Part shown: one piece after another, positions 35,087 through 45,960 of the stretch
Position numbering within the stretch: position 1 is the stretch's first letter
How the letters are laid out: each line of letters starts with the position of its first letter
Origin: Sanderia malayensis
Taxonomy: Eukaryota; Cnidaria; Scyphozoa; Semaeostomeae; Pelagiidae
Reading direction: 5' to 3'
DNA length: 64,000 nucleotides
Assembly: GCA_013076295.1 (NCBI GenBank)
Contig: RQOL01000658.1
Coordinates: forward strand, 4,595,836 to 4,659,835
Notes under the pieces: generated by a model
Seen by the model: only the letters and a program-made list of their open reading frames with translations
The model's database searches: none
What the model was told of the DNA's origin: nothing
Position numbers and translations under genes: made by a program

Positions 35087-38000
35087 TTATATAAATGCAA
35101 TTCCACCCGGCGCGTTTACATCTTGAATGATCCCAGACGTACTATGTCTTCTGGGTCTGTAATCGTTGCCCTTTGGCAACTTTAAAGACCCATCGTCTCT
35201 GTTCATTCCCGTAGCAACTCTGTACTTTAGCTTTGGTGACACGGCTTTGGTAGACAGTTTCTTTTTCGGCTTAACGGTCGATACGAAACCAGTGCCAAGC
35301 AACGAGCTTTTAATGAGTGCATTTGTCGCAGCCTTTTCGTCAGCCATCTTTGATTTGCCTCCCTTCTGTTTGATATTGTATTGCCAACTTGAGCTCTTGT
35401 GGAACATTCTTAACTCTGAAACAGAAGGTGGTGCTCCTATTTCCTTCACCTTTCTAAAAGACGTTGGAGACGGGGGCTCTGATTTAGTTGTGTGGCATCC
35501 TTCTTTTGAATGACTATTCACGCTCAATAAACCTGCTGTTGTTGCCTGAATTAATGCATCAACATTATCGGTGTCAGACATTTGCTCAGCCTCATTTTCA
35601 TCTCCATCTCCTTTAATATCGTAATCAAATGCAGCATTTTCTGTTGCGATGCTTTCTTCCACATTATCCAAAGATATTGTTATGATATCTTCCTGCTGAA
35701 TCTGTTTATTTTGTTGATCTTTGATACGATATGGACCTATTATTTTTTCGAATGTGTTTTTGTCGCAAACACTCGAGATCAGGGGCAAAGATGCAGAATG
35801 TTTGGTATATGATTGTGGAGTTTTCTCATTTATGCGTCTGTAAGCGCTATTCAATATCGATGTATTTGTTCTTGATTTCCATGGAAACTTGCTCATTCTT
35901 TTCCTGCCATCAACCTTGTCAATACTCTCGCAACCGTTTTCTTGTGCTTGCTAAAAGACAAAAATTATACGTCCATTATATTTGTGATTATTATTATTAT
36001 TATCCAGTATATGTGGATTACATTGATGAAGATGATTATTTTTTAGAACATACCATTGGCGCACTGGCCAACATGTTGCTTTGGGATGAAACCATTCTTT
36101 CTTTTTCTGTTTGCTCCCATTTATCTTGCGCCATTTGATATTCTTTTACAAGTTCAATGTAAGTAGAATTCAATGTCTCCAAATCTTTCTCAAGTGCACT
36201 GTAATTATCTTGCGCTGCTTTGTTGATCTTAATTTGAGCGGCAATAACATCATCTCTTGCATTCTGAAGTTCTTGATTCATTCTTAATGCCTCGTCTCTT
36301 TCAAAGGCTACCTGCGTCCTTTCTTGTATTGCCTTCTCTCTTTCATTCAATAGAATGTCTTTCTCTTCTCGCAATGTTCTTATTTCTTGACTCTGTCTTG
36401 CATGCTTTCTTTCCAAATCTTTATAAGCAAAGTTGAGGTTTCTTAATTTCATTTGCAAACACCGCGTTTGCTCTTCTAAATCTATTACGGTGCCTGAAAA
36501 GTTCTCTTTTATCACAACTGCCAAGTCTTTTTCTTTACGAACTGTGTCGACCTTTTCATTTAATGCTTCGGTTACATTGCGAAATTCTCGCAACTCCTCT
36601 TTTGCATCATCTCTTTGCTCTTGCATTTCTGACAGCTTCAACTTCAATTCGAAGATTTCTCGACGTAACTCATCACCTTGGCGAATCTGATCATTTTGCC
36701 GGCTAATCTTCTCGCCCATCTTTTTCGAGTTACGTCGTGCCAAATCATAATTGATCGTTAAATCTCTTATTTGCTGACAAAGTCCTGCATATCTCCTTTG
36801 TAATTCATCGATTGTTGTTTTGTCGTATTGCGCTTTAGCACTTGCATTTAATAGTTCCTGTTGCAATGATATTATAGAATTACTCTTATCAGCATTTTCT
36901 GCTATCAATTCCTGCACGTATTGCCGAGCAGGTATCATGTCCATAGCTGATTTTTGGCTCCCCTCCAATGTCTCAGTTGATAGATGCATAATTTCCTCTT
37001 CCAAATCTTTCGTTTTCATCTGCTCATTTTCCAGACTATCTTCAGTTTCGATGATTTTCTTTTCCAACGAAGCTTTCTCGTGCAACATTTTGTTGTGCCT
37101 GTATGTCAACTCATGAAGATCAGTTGCTGTCTTCTCCAGCTGACCTGCCAAGTATTCGCGATCAAAGTCCAACAGTTCATTCTTTGTGGGCCCTAAAATA
37201 AAGCAAAAAATGTGTTGGTATAACCTGTTATCTTGTCTGCTGTCTACTTAAATGCCCGATATACAGCAAACACTCATGACGTCATTGGTGTGTCTGCACT
37301 GCTCGTAGCTAGAAAAATTGCTCCTAAGCCGCAAAGTTGTTTTCTTTGAAAATGTAGCGTTGAAGATGAAACATGTATTGCACTTATGTTTAACTTCAAA
37401 TGAGCTAAAGTGTTTCGAAAAGAAGAAAAGAGAGTGATATGGTAGTTCTGTGGTCAGTTCTGCCTTTGGTATATCAATGGGGGGCGTTGCTGAAGGTAGG
37501 GAGGAGATGTCTGTTTTTGCCCTGGTGGTTTGACTTTTAATAATTGATTCATGGTTCTCAATAATCTATATTGAGAACCTTCTGTCCATTATAAAGTGAA
37601 GCGGAACTATCAAAAATAATTCCTTAATGTTATCAGATATGTTATTTAACATAGACACTCCTTTTCTTATTGAAAACACCAAACCATTGTCAAACTTTTC
37701 TTCGAGTAGAAAATATCTAAATATCCCCTATTAAAAAACGCATGCACTAAGCGGACAAGATTGAAATTGAGTTGCATTGCTAGTTAGCCAGCCTATGACG
37801 TCACGCACAGAATCTTATTCGTTCACCAGAATGTACATCTGCTGCGCAGCATAAATGCTGCTGTGCAGTAATATTAATGATAATTGCGGGTTTTTGTCAA
37901 ATTTCAACTAAATTTATCCTGTGGAAGTAACATTTCAATTCATTTCATGACCTCACATCAATGACTTTATTCTTAACTTTGTTCTGGTGTTAGCAAAACA

Positions 38001-38954
38001 TTCAACGTCACTGGAGGCAGTTCCGTGTTCCCTGTAAAGTTCATATAATCGTAGAATGTTGAGGTTTATTTTCAACTGAGCAAGTATTCTCAGCGTGGTG
38101 AGTGAATGAAAGAAGAAGTGAAAAGCTCATTTAAACTTTTCCAAACCAAACCAATGTCGATTTGCTTGCCTGTTGTGGATGCAGCATTGTTTGATGACGC
38201 ATCTGTAATTCAGACATTGATCTCCAATGTCGTGCGCCACGCAGACATTGTTTCCTTTAGTTTTTAATTTCCTTTTAATTTCTATGAACGAGAACGCACT
38301 GTTCTGAAAAAATTTATAAAGTTGATGTATGTTGACATCTAGCTAAAGGGCCGCACTAATAGCTTAATTGGCTCTGGTGCGCACATTCATATTTACTTTA
38401 TTATCGTCAATTCGGTCGCGGTTTAATTAACGAGATGAAACTATGTACGTGCTCTAAGGCCTATTGACGGAAGCTACTTCTAATCAAAACGGTTTATCAT
38501 TATTTTATAAACCGAAAAACAACACGAACTGTGAGAAAGAAAGAAAGAAATTAGTTGATTTTCGTTTCGCTTCTGTTGCTTTTCTGTCTTCTTGTTTTCA
38601 CGACGACTTGTTACATATAATGAGAGAGGAGTGGATAGATAAAAGTATGACTTTGAACTCACTTTTTGTTGCCCTTTGCCCAGTCATTTTTTCAAACAGA
38701 TAAGGATGTTCAATCTCCAATGATTCGACAAAACACTTGTACCCTTCAGGACCTTTGCAGGCAAGCACGTCAAGAAATTTCGACACTCTTTGCTGTCTCC
38801 CTGCACCTGCTGCCAGAATTCTTTCACAATCCTCTTCATCTAAAACAGATTTGCTTCGTAGATAGCAGAATATAAACTGCCTCTGCAAATCCAGATTCTG
38901 CACAATATCAACACGGTATTTATCAAGACTTTCCCTTACGTTTTCGCTTTCCAT
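35087..38954 (-). CDS. CARD-coiled-coil adaptor, CARD9/10/11/14-like (gene B)
   Basis: Four exons on the minus strand, 38954-38663, 38031-37978, 37192-36054 and 35950-35087, join in phase to 782 codons plus stop. Residues ~8-95 are the CARD (LDEEDCERI, QRVSKFLDVLACKG). A 54-nt exon links it to the coiled coil, which starts at LLDFDREYLAGQLEK and runs to ~490; it includes IRDLTINYDLARRNSKKM, very like gene A's RNLTIVYDHERRNSKKL. The C-terminal exon is Ser/Pro/Lys-rich and low in structure. No MAGUK module. The 54-nt exon is the least certain part: it is short, but equivalent in place and nearly in size to gene A's 51-nt exon. Probable role by family: activator of BCL10/MALT1-type signalling. 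Confidence 0.8.
37553..37579. repeat. Perfect 11-bp hairpin in intron 2 of gene B
   Basis: GGTTCTCAATA and TATTGAGAACC flank a 5-nt loop. No target duplication or element body is visible. Possibly a transcript hairpin or chance. Confidence 0.6.
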
Positions 38955-40506
38955 TTTTCTCTTTCTTTTTTATGCGATCGATGCTTTTATGTCCAATAAA
39001 TACCCTCAACGGACTTAAATGTTTTCTATTCTCCACATCAATCATAGATTGATCGCGATTTAAATCTTCTCCACTGTGGTAAAAGTCTTGGTTGTTTTAA
39101 CTTCAACTTTTCTCGACTATGCTCTTTTGATTTGGTGACTTTATTCTAATTTAATGTCCGCCTCCACTTACTACATTCGCCCACTGAATATATATTCACA
39201 AGGAGACCCTATAGCACTTATTGATCTTTCATGCTTCAGTGATTTTACGACACAATGACAAAGCCCTTAGTTAGTCATTATTCAATTCAATTTATATTTA
39301 ATTTCTTCCACCCAAAGAATGCAACGTCAACAAGTTGTATTATGCAATAACCTGAAGTATGTGAACTGAAGTGTGCATGTTTCTTACTCAATTCTCACAC
39401 CACAATGATCCATATTCACTCATACCAAAGTCAATGAATTATTATATGGAAAACGGAATACGGTTTTCTCCATATACCTTATGTCACTTCCGTTTGCATC
39501 ATCATTATTTTACCACAGCTTAATTTCGTCATCTTTCTTTACAACATTCTATTTTTCAATTCTGTATCTTGGCGACTGTGTAACTCAAAGAATTTTAACT
39601 TAGTCATCGTTGTTTCAATCTAAATAGATCATCATCAATTTGATTAACATAAGCACTAAACATATTTATTAACTACAGTAATTTACCACTCTGCTCCATA
39701 TTCTCCACGCTCCTGCGTTTTCTTTTGATCTGTTAGCATCAGGTCTTTAGTATAAAAACATTTACTTCCTTTATAAAACACTTCTATGCGATAATCTTTT
39801 ACTCGTTTTATTTTTATTGACAATACGCCGAATGCAAACAAAGCAAGAGAGTCGTAAAATTTCATAATTTGGCGACGAAGCATTCTTTGTGTCGACAGAC
39901 ACAAGATTGAGGGGGGGGCTACAGCCCCCTTTAGCACCTTTAGGCTTCGTTCACACGACACCGTTCGTTTTCATTTCGATGGTGTTCACTTTATAGTTCT
40001 CACTTTGCTCTTTCAGGTAAAGTCCATAACTATTTTTGCATGAAAGCTTTTTGTTGTAAAGGTTGTTGTTGTTGTTGTAGTAGTTAGAGAACGGATTTAC
40101 GTAAACGATCACGTGGTATATCATATTTAACGGTAAACGTATAGAGAATTCAATAGATTAAGATTACGATTAAGATTAGACAAGATAGGAAACAGACTCA
40201 CGAATAGAGATAGAGTCGTGAACGTATGATTATACAGATGGTTTAGTTCAAGATATAATGTTCTGTATATATTTATAAAGAAAAGAGTAAAGGGCTTCAG
40301 TGTTATTTCTCCTGTTCCAAACCCTGAATACAACACTTTTTGAAGTAACAGAAACATGACATTGGCTGCATTTTTGTGTTCAAAGCGATCAAAAGATGAC
40401 AAAAAAAGAACAACAAGAAAGCAAGGCTCACTACAAACGTGGGGGTACGGTTTTTGAACTAAACGTATTAAAAACTAAGCTGAACACAATGCTTACAATT
40501 CAATGA

Positions 40507-40564
40507 TGTACCATCCATAGCCAAAAGGACACAGGGTAACCGAGTTCTGGCTATGAATGGTACA
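40507..40564. repeat. 16-bp inverted repeat, 26-nt loop
   Basis: TGTACCATCCATAGCC pairs with GGCTATGAATGGTACA with one mismatch. It may be the two ends of a very small element; no flanking duplication was found. Confidence 0.6.
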
Positions 40565-41576
40565 ATACAACTTAACAAAGAAGGCAATAACTAAAATGAA
40601 ATTAAAGAGCGCAAAGGTGTATCGCAAGATAGATGTGAGAGGGTCTCATGAAAGCAAGAATGGAATTGATCATTGGTCGATGATCATGATCAGATGACAT
40701 GAGATGACGATGGCCTGACTTTAATGTTTTCAAATCGTGAGACAGTTTTGTTATGCTTTGTTGCTTTTTGACTGGGTGACCTTTATTCTCTCAAAACAAT
40801 TGTATTTTAATGCACACCTTTTCAAGATTCTGAGATAAACTTTCTCTATCGAAAACAACAGATCACCTTTGAATTATTAAGGCATAGTAGTCTCAGTTCT
40901 TTTGTGAAAATTGCTTGTTTGCAGGTGCAAAGAGAAGAATTCAGAGAAACAAAAAAATGTTATAGTGAGGTCACGTGTTTTCCCTATCTCAGACGCGCAT
41001 TTTTATATGCCGTTCCTTTATGAAGAGCCACCATGCAGAGGGCCCAAAGGACGTACAAAAGTTGAATAATTTGATCACCTCAAGTAAACGAGAATCACAT
41101 ATATGTACCAGCAATTTGCAGTCAAATCGTACTTCTTGATGGACTTTTTTTATGAGACAATATTTTATAACAAAGTTATACTTGGTTAAGTGTGAAACTA
41201 GTGTTAAATGTCACGGAGTTTTGAGTAGCTACCACAATTTGGTGAAAATGATTCATTTGGTAATTTTTAGCTTAATGGTTTGGCTTAATCATAATGGTAA
41301 ATTTTTTGCTTCTTGGTAATTTCATCACCCAATCACCCAATTTCATCACCGCGGAATCACCCAAACCTCGTTTCGGCGCGCGCCAAAAAACTGGCCCTGG
41401 TGATATGAATAGAGCACAGGGAAACAAGGAAATTATGTAGTGAGACTGAGACACTTATCCACAAGAAAGATTAAGAGCACTAGCTCTTCCTGGCCTGATT
41501 GTAGACCTCCTTCCTAACCAACCTCTGACAGTCAGCGATGAAGGTTGCGTCGACGATGAATGGAGCAATCTTCATC

Positions 41577-41622
41577 AAAGACCTTAATGAAAACTTCTGT
41601 GTCTGTCTCCATTAAGGTCTTT
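41577..41622. repeat. Perfect 13-bp inverted repeat
   Basis: AAAGACCTTAATG and CATTAAGGTCTTT are separated by 20 nt. Function unknown. Confidence 0.6.
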
Positions 41623-43679
41623 CCGTCAGCGGTGGTGGAAGAATAAAAATTTGAGATGTTTGTCTTGCCACATTGAAAAAGCTAATTTCATTTTTGATCC
41701 CACTGAAACATGCCTCTTACGTGCCAAATAAGCGGAGTGTCGGAATACAGTGGGACTTGGAATTTGAACAATTTTCCGAACCCCTTTGTCGGGGCTCCGA
41801 AATATGAAAATTAGCATGATAATTGAATGAAGACTTTGTTAGATCATTGCGAAGTACAATAGGCTTATTTGCAAAGTTTTTTTGGGCCGGCTTATTCCAA
41901 TCTTCCAAGGTAGAACCCAGTCAGGTTACTCGAAGACCAACGGTGATGGAAAATATCGACAGAGCTTTGGTGCCAACGAAAAGAATATTACTGCGCATGA
42001 CGAGACGAGCAAGAAGGCCAGTTAAAAGAAAAACACAACAAGCAGCCCGTGTAAGCTCCATTCAAAGCCTACTCATATTCTGCAGGTACCAATGTTAATC
42101 CTCAGTACGAATTACGATCATCATTTATCCGGAAAAATACTGCAAAAATTCTATTAAGCACCGAGGGACACTATTTAATTTTCGATGTTCTGGATGAAAG
42201 GTTTGTTAGCCAGGGGGTTTCTTCAAAAATACGTTTATTATTATTATTATTATTATTATGTGTAAAACAACTGCAAATTTACTTTTCCGAGCTTTAATGG
42301 TGTAAGCAATCCAAACTTCATTACTGTTGACAATTTCAGAAACAAGGGTTGCTAAATAGAGGCTTGAGGCTTACTTCAAAGGCTCGCTTTAAAAAGGGGG
42401 CTTGTTGAAAAGGGGGGGGGCTTTAGAGTTTTTAGCTGCAGGGTTGATTGGAAAACATTAAAAAATGAATCAGTGTAGGATGGGCTCATTAGGCACCAAG
42501 GAGCCTTAGTTATACAATTAGAATAAAGTCGTTAATCATGTGAAAAAGAGTTTCTTCTTTTGCTATTGTTTTAATTTTTTTCACTTTTTCAATTAAACCA
42601 TCAATAATGCATAAGGAAATAAGGAAAGAAAATTTGAAAATTTTGACGGAAAAGAAAAGCGCGGAGGAGGGGTCACGCGGAAAATGACATTATCTGTAAT
42701 AAAATAATAGAGTGCAGTCTATCTTTTCATTTTTACCCGTGTCTCGTATCAATCAACCAGGAAGCTTTAATTAGGCAGGGAATTTCGTACAACCATCTAG
42801 CAACCTGCCTAACCGAAGTTTTTAGAGTTTGAATCCACTAATTGAAGGTCACTGATTATTTTGAGCCCTAATGACCGGAAGTGGCATTTCCGGGAGTGAA
42901 AAAAATGCACGGTCAGCAAAAATCAAAAATTCTATTTTTTCAAATCTGATTACATCATCGGAAAGAGCATTTGATACTGAGTAAAAAATACTAAGAGACT
43001 AACATTATCTGATTTATAAATAAAAAGTTATGGCTCCTGAAACAAGCGAAGGACATTGACAGCCCTAAAACTGATTTCTTTCTTTTAGTCCGGTAGCTGA
43101 AAAGGGGGTAGTACCACCAGACGAGGTAATTTATGAGACCAAGTGATTTTGGTCAATTTTGGGGCGCAGAATTCGAATTTCGATGTTCTTTTTATGGGGG
43201 AGGGGCCGTTTCCGAGATATGGGGGCAAATGCCCCCAAATTCAACAAAAGCGTGCTATAGTTAGAACTGTGACTATACCTCTTAAATGTTTGGTTTCTGA
43301 TTGTAAGGCATTGATTATGGCCTGATCAAGCTTATTGGAGGTTTTTTAGGTTTCAGGCCAGGGCATAGAAATTCTGGGGTAACCGTGCCCCCAAATGGGG
43401 GCAACAAGGTAATTTGATCAAAACGTAATCAAAAACATCTCTTCCTATGAATTTGAGGGCGTAGAATCTGAATTTCGATGTTATTTTGACAAGAAAGGAG
43501 CCATTTTGGAGATATAGGGGTAAATGCCCCCAGAACAGGGGGTAAAGTGTGCTATTCTTATTTATATTTTTGATGACGTCACACTATTGAACTCTATACC
43601 GGGCTTCATTTTGGCAACTTATTGAATTGAACTATGATAGAACTCAGTAATTATCTGAGTTTTCATGCAAGAATATAAT

Positions 43680-44282
43680 TTAGTCATCATTGCTGTCACT
43701 ATCACTGCTCTCTTCATCCGAACTCAGCATATCGCTTAAGACTTCCTCTTCCATATCATCACCATTACGATCTTCTATCAGGAGCTCAGCTATCTCCTCT
43801 GGATACGCTTCCACTGTCCAATTTATTGTCATGTTTGGTAGCCAACCATGATTGCATGGATCATCCAACGCTAGAATAGGATTTGATGCATTTCGCCACA
43901 TCCTTGCCACAAAACTTGCTCGCTTGCAATGCAACTCCAGGCTGGTCTGGCATGGTGGAAGGAGAGACAGATCGATGACCTTTCCATCCTTTTCCAATCT
44001 CTGCCAAAATATTTCTTTCCTTGCCTCGTTCACTGAATGCTGCTGCCTTCTTCCAAAAATTGCACACACAAAATGTTCCAATCCAGCAAGTTGGTGGAGA
44101 GTAATATGTTGACCGTTTCCTAAAGAAGCGACTAAGTCAATAAATACTGAATTCTCTTTGACGTGCTTCCAACAAAGTTGCTTCCCTTTGCGCAGAATGC
44201 TCGAAAAGTAGTCGTTGCCCGTGAAGGAATGCAGCCCAAGCAGTGCTTTCTTTTGTCTTTGTGACAGTGTGCATGCACTGAC
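43680..44282 (-). CDS. Mirror copy of the same exon, left arm of foldback 2
   Basis: It reads outward on the minus strand and gives the same protein over at least the 133 codons compared (43680-44081). It also follows a 3' splice-like site (GGCTTTAG, ending at 44285). The two copies diverge only upstream of the splice sites, in the loop. Preservation of two identical frames implies recent copying or gene conversion between arms. Confidence 0.5.
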   Translation of the reverse strand, partial: VSACTLSQRQKKALLGLHSFTGNDYFSSILRKGKQLCWKHVKENSVFIDLVASLGNGQHITLHQLAGLEHFVCAIFGRRQQHSVNEARKEIFWQRLEKDGKVIDLSLLPPCQTSLELHCKRASFVARMWRNASNPILALDDPCNHGWLPNMTINWTVEAYPEEIAELLIEDRNGDDMEEEVLSDMLSSDEESSDSDSNDD

Positions 44283-44432
44283 GTCTAAAGCCTTGCGGTA
44301 TTTTCCTGTTCAATTGTTGATCAGTATAAGTGCGTCGAACTCTCCTGCTACTAAAGTCACAGGTATATCGATATCGCCTGAGCTGGAACGGACCACGCAG
44401 ACAGTACCCTCGCCGTTTTCTCTCTTTTAGAC

Positions 44433-45035
44433 GTCAGTGCATGCACACTGTCACAAAGACAAAAGAGAGCACTGCTTGGGCTGCATTCCTTCACGGGCAA
44501 CGACTACTTTTCGAGCATTCTGCGCAAAGGGAAGCAACTTTGTTGGAAGCACGTCAAAGAGAATTCAGTATTTATTGACTTAGTCGCTTCTTTAGGAAAC
44601 GGTCAACATATTACTCTCCACCAACTTGCTGGATTGGAACATTTTGTGTGTGCAATTTTTGGAAGAAGGCAGCAGCATTCAGTGAACGAGGCAAGGAAAG
44701 AAATATTTTGGCAGAGATTGGAAAAGGATGGAAAGGTCATCGATCTGTCTCTCCTTCCACCATGCCAGACCAGCCTGGAGTTGCATTGCAAGCGAGCAAG
44801 TTTTGTGGCAAGGATGTGGCGAAATGCATCAAATCCTATTCTAGCGTTGGATGATCCATGCAATCATGGTTGGCTACCAAACATGACAATAAATTGGACA
44901 GTGGAAGCGTATCCAGAGGAGATAGCTGAGCTCCTGATAGAAGATCGTAATGGTGATGATATGGAAGAGGAAGTCTTAAGCGATATGCTGAGTTCGGATG
45001 AAGAGAGCAGTGATAGTGACAGCAATGATGACTAA
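44433..45035 (+). CDS. Transposon-associated protein exon, right arm of foldback 2
   Basis: An open frame of 200 codons and stop follows a good 3' splice site (TCTCTCTTTTAG, ending 44430). Motifs in order: LLGLHSFTGNDYFSS near codon 15, then FVCAIFGRRQQHSVNEAR, SLLPPCQTSLELHCKRASF, NHGWLPNMTINWT, and an acidic Ser/Asp-rich tail. I recognise this as the C-terminal half of a repeat-linked protein common in invertebrate genomes, whose usual motif is close to LHAFTGCD. Together with the upstream HEEADTR motif (seen in foldback 1) it suggests a PIN/FEN-like nuclease fold; here the Asp of GxD is kept but the Cys is Asn. The N-terminal half is absent, so function in this copy is doubtful. Confidence 0.5.
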   Translation, partial: VSACTLSQRQKRALLGLHSFTGNDYFSSILRKGKQLCWKHVKENSVFIDLVASLGNGQHITLHQLAGLEHFVCAIFGRRQQHSVNEARKEIFWQRLEKDGKVIDLSLLPPCQTSLELHCKRASFVARMWRNASNPILALDDPCNHGWLPNMTINWTVEAYPEEIAELLIEDRNGDDMEEEVLSDMLSSDEESSDSDSNDD

Positions 45036-45960
45036 ATTATATTCTTGCATGAAAACTCAGGTAATTACTGAGTTCTATCATAGTTCAATTCAATAAGTTG
45101 CCAAAATGAAGCCCGGTATAGAGTTCAATAGTGTGACGTCATCAAAAATATAAATAAGAATAGCACACTTTACCCCCTGTTCTGGGGGCATTTACCCCTA
45201 TATCTCCAAAATGGCTCCTTTCTTGTCAAAATAACATCGAAATTCAGATTCTACGCCCTCAAATTCATAGGAAGAGATGTTTTTGATTACGTTTTGATCA
45301 AATTACCTTGTTGCCCCCATTTGGGGGCACGGTTACCCCAGAATTTCTATGCCCTGGCCTGAAACCTAAAAAACCTCCAATAAGCTTGATCAGGCCATAA
45401 TCAATGCCTTACAATCAGAAACCAAACATTTAAGAGGTATAGTCACAGTTCTAACTATAGCACGCTTTTGTTGAATTTGGGGGCATTTGCCCCCATATCT
45501 CGGAAACGGCCCCTCCCCCATAAAAAGAACATCGAAATTCGAATTCTGCGCCCCAAAATTGACCAAAATCACTTGGTCTCATAAATTACCTCGTCTGGTG
45601 GTACTACCCCCTTTTCAGCTACCGGACTAAAAGAAAGAAATCAGTTTTAGGGCTGTCAATGTCCTTCGCTTGTTTCAGGAGCCATAACTTTTTATTTATA
45701 AATCAGATAATGTTAGTCTCTTAGTATTTTTTACTCAGTATCAAATGCTCTTTCCGATGGTGTAATCAGATTTGAAAAAATAGAATTTTAATTTTTGCTG
45801 ACCGTGCATTTTTTTCATTCCCGGAAATGCCACTTCCGGTCATTTACCAGAATGGTCCCAGGGCTCAAAATAATCAGTGACCTTCAATTAGTGGATTCAA
45901 ACTCTAAAAACTTCGGTTAGGCAGGTTGCTAGATGGTTGTACGAAATTCCCTGCCTAAAT

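Larger units (their letters stand above)
38955..42771. other. Intergenic stretch upstream of gene B; repeats only
   Basis: No supported gene. Small signals seen: GTT microsatellite near 40060-40078; an imperfect 16-bp hairpin 40507-40564; a perfect 13-bp hairpin 41577-41622; an ATT array at 42236-42262; and GGGGGGCTTTAG / GGGGGCTTG tracts near 42400 like those in the CCGTAAATCC family. The region just above 38954 must hold the promoter of gene B. Short ORFs at 39683-39961 and 41823-42098 have no domain or splice support. Confidence 0.4.
42772..45957. mobile_element. Foldback element 2: 3.2-kb near-perfect palindrome
   Basis: Arms 42772-44289 and ~44423-45957 are inverted copies around a ~135-bp loop centred near 44357. 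Terminal motif TAGGCAGGGAATT, with AAT directly outside each end (42769-42771, 45958-45960). The right arm has a ~14-bp extra block near 45845. Subterminal text (CGGTCAGCAAAAATC, GAAAGAGCAT, AAAAAGTTATG) resembles foldback element 1. Both arms carry the same coding exon pointing outward. Confidence 0.85.

Noticed and set aside
39683..39961. 92-codon minus-strand frame
   Set aside because: No domain, no splice support and a G-rich low-complexity stretch; resembles repeat-derived chance coding.
41823..42098. 91-codon plus-strand frame with an Arg/Lys-rich end
   Set aside because: No homology recognised, no matching exon neighbours.
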